43,866 nt of DNA, taken from Phycisphaerales bacterium. GTDB lineage: Bacteria; Planctomycetota; Phycisphaerae; Phycisphaerales; SM1A02. The position numbers and the translations under genes were made by a program. The notes under the pieces were generated by a model that was not told where the DNA came from, did not search any database, and saw only the letters and a list, made by a program, of their open reading frames with translations. The stretch lies in assembly GCA_014238965.1 (NCBI GenBank), contig JABAAC010000191.1, positions 1 to 43,866 of the forward strand. Direction: 5' to 3'. Every line of letters starts with the position of its first letter. Position 1 is the first letter of the stretch. Shown piece by piece: positions 43,766 through 43,866 of the stretch.

Positions 43766-43866
43766 CAGGTGCTCACCTTTGCTGCATGGCACACCGCCGC
43801 TATGGACACACTTGCAATGTGCTCGGCGATAGCCTCCGAGTCGCGATTGGGCACGCCTTCAAGACG
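43765..43866 (-). CDS. 3' end of an unknown gene, cut by the window edge
   Basis: On the minus strand an open frame enters from the right edge and ends with TGA at 43767-43765, coding for a C-terminus of 33 residues (RLEGVPNRDSEAIAEHIASV...VST). The TGA overlaps the ATG of the outer-membrane factor (TGATG), as is usual for coupled genes of one operon. A regulator of the pump is a common occupant of this place, but the short C-terminus gives no family signal. Confidence 0.6.
   Translation of the reverse strand, partial: RLEGVPNRDSEAIAEHIASVSIAAVCHAAKVST

Overview
The window is a 43.9-kb, gene-dense stretch of bacterial chromosome, most probably from a marine planctomycete of the Phycisphaerae type. 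This rests on content, not on a marker gene. Five secreted proteins end in dockerin-like tails (CPGDxNGDxxVDxxDLLxxI type). Two carry Cys-rich GACC repeats, one carries thrombospondin-3-like DCNxNGxxDxC repeats, and there are DUF1080, sulfatase, DUF481 and DUF4139 proteins that are common in that phylum. No rRNA, tRNA, CRISPR array, insertion sequence or phage gene was seen.

Layout. 1-7.8 kb: start of a truncated minus-strand gene; a fused MsrB-MsrA lipoprotein; a sulfatase; a seven-haem cytochrome c with TPR repeats; a glycine-zipper lipoprotein; an MscS channel; a small lipoprotein with a glycosyltransferase. 7.8-16 kb: an island of three large secreted proteases, namely a metzincin-like metalloprotease and, divergent from it, two tandem paralogous subtilisins. 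The metalloprotease and the second subtilisin share a long C-terminal module. 16-18.7 kb: a DUF4140/DUF4139 protein and a DUF481 outer-membrane protein. 18.8-23.8 kb: a tight five-gene minus-strand operon (M42 aminopeptidase, YceI, unknown membrane protein, POT peptide transporter, APH-like kinase). 23.8-25.3 kb: a seven-bladed FG-GAP propeller with a dockerin-like tail. 25.3-25.6 kb: remains of a Ser/Thr protein kinase gene. 25.8-29.1 kb: a probably PPi-dependent phosphofructokinase, a double-DUF1080 protein and a small GYF-like protein. 29.1-34.7 kb: a GH38 alpha-mannosidase/SSS symporter operon and a DUF167 protein. 34.6-38 kb: an MFS transporter, a beta-helix/TSP3-repeat surface protein and a GNAT acetyltransferase. 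38-43.9 kb: a tripartite RND efflux operon (outer-membrane factor, adaptor, pump) preceded by the 3' end of an unknown gene.

How the parts may work together (inference). The three secreted proteases, the POT transporter and the M42 aminopeptidase would form a chain from extracellular protein to oligopeptides to amino acids. The GH38/SSS pair, the sulfatase and the DUF1080 protein point to use of complex glycans. Genes are closely packed: several start/stop overlaps of 4 nt, two convergent pairs that overlap by 46 nt each, and one convergent pair whose stop codons touch. Only one clear intrinsic terminator was found, between the two subtilisins. The most interesting material is the protease island and the shared C-terminal modules.
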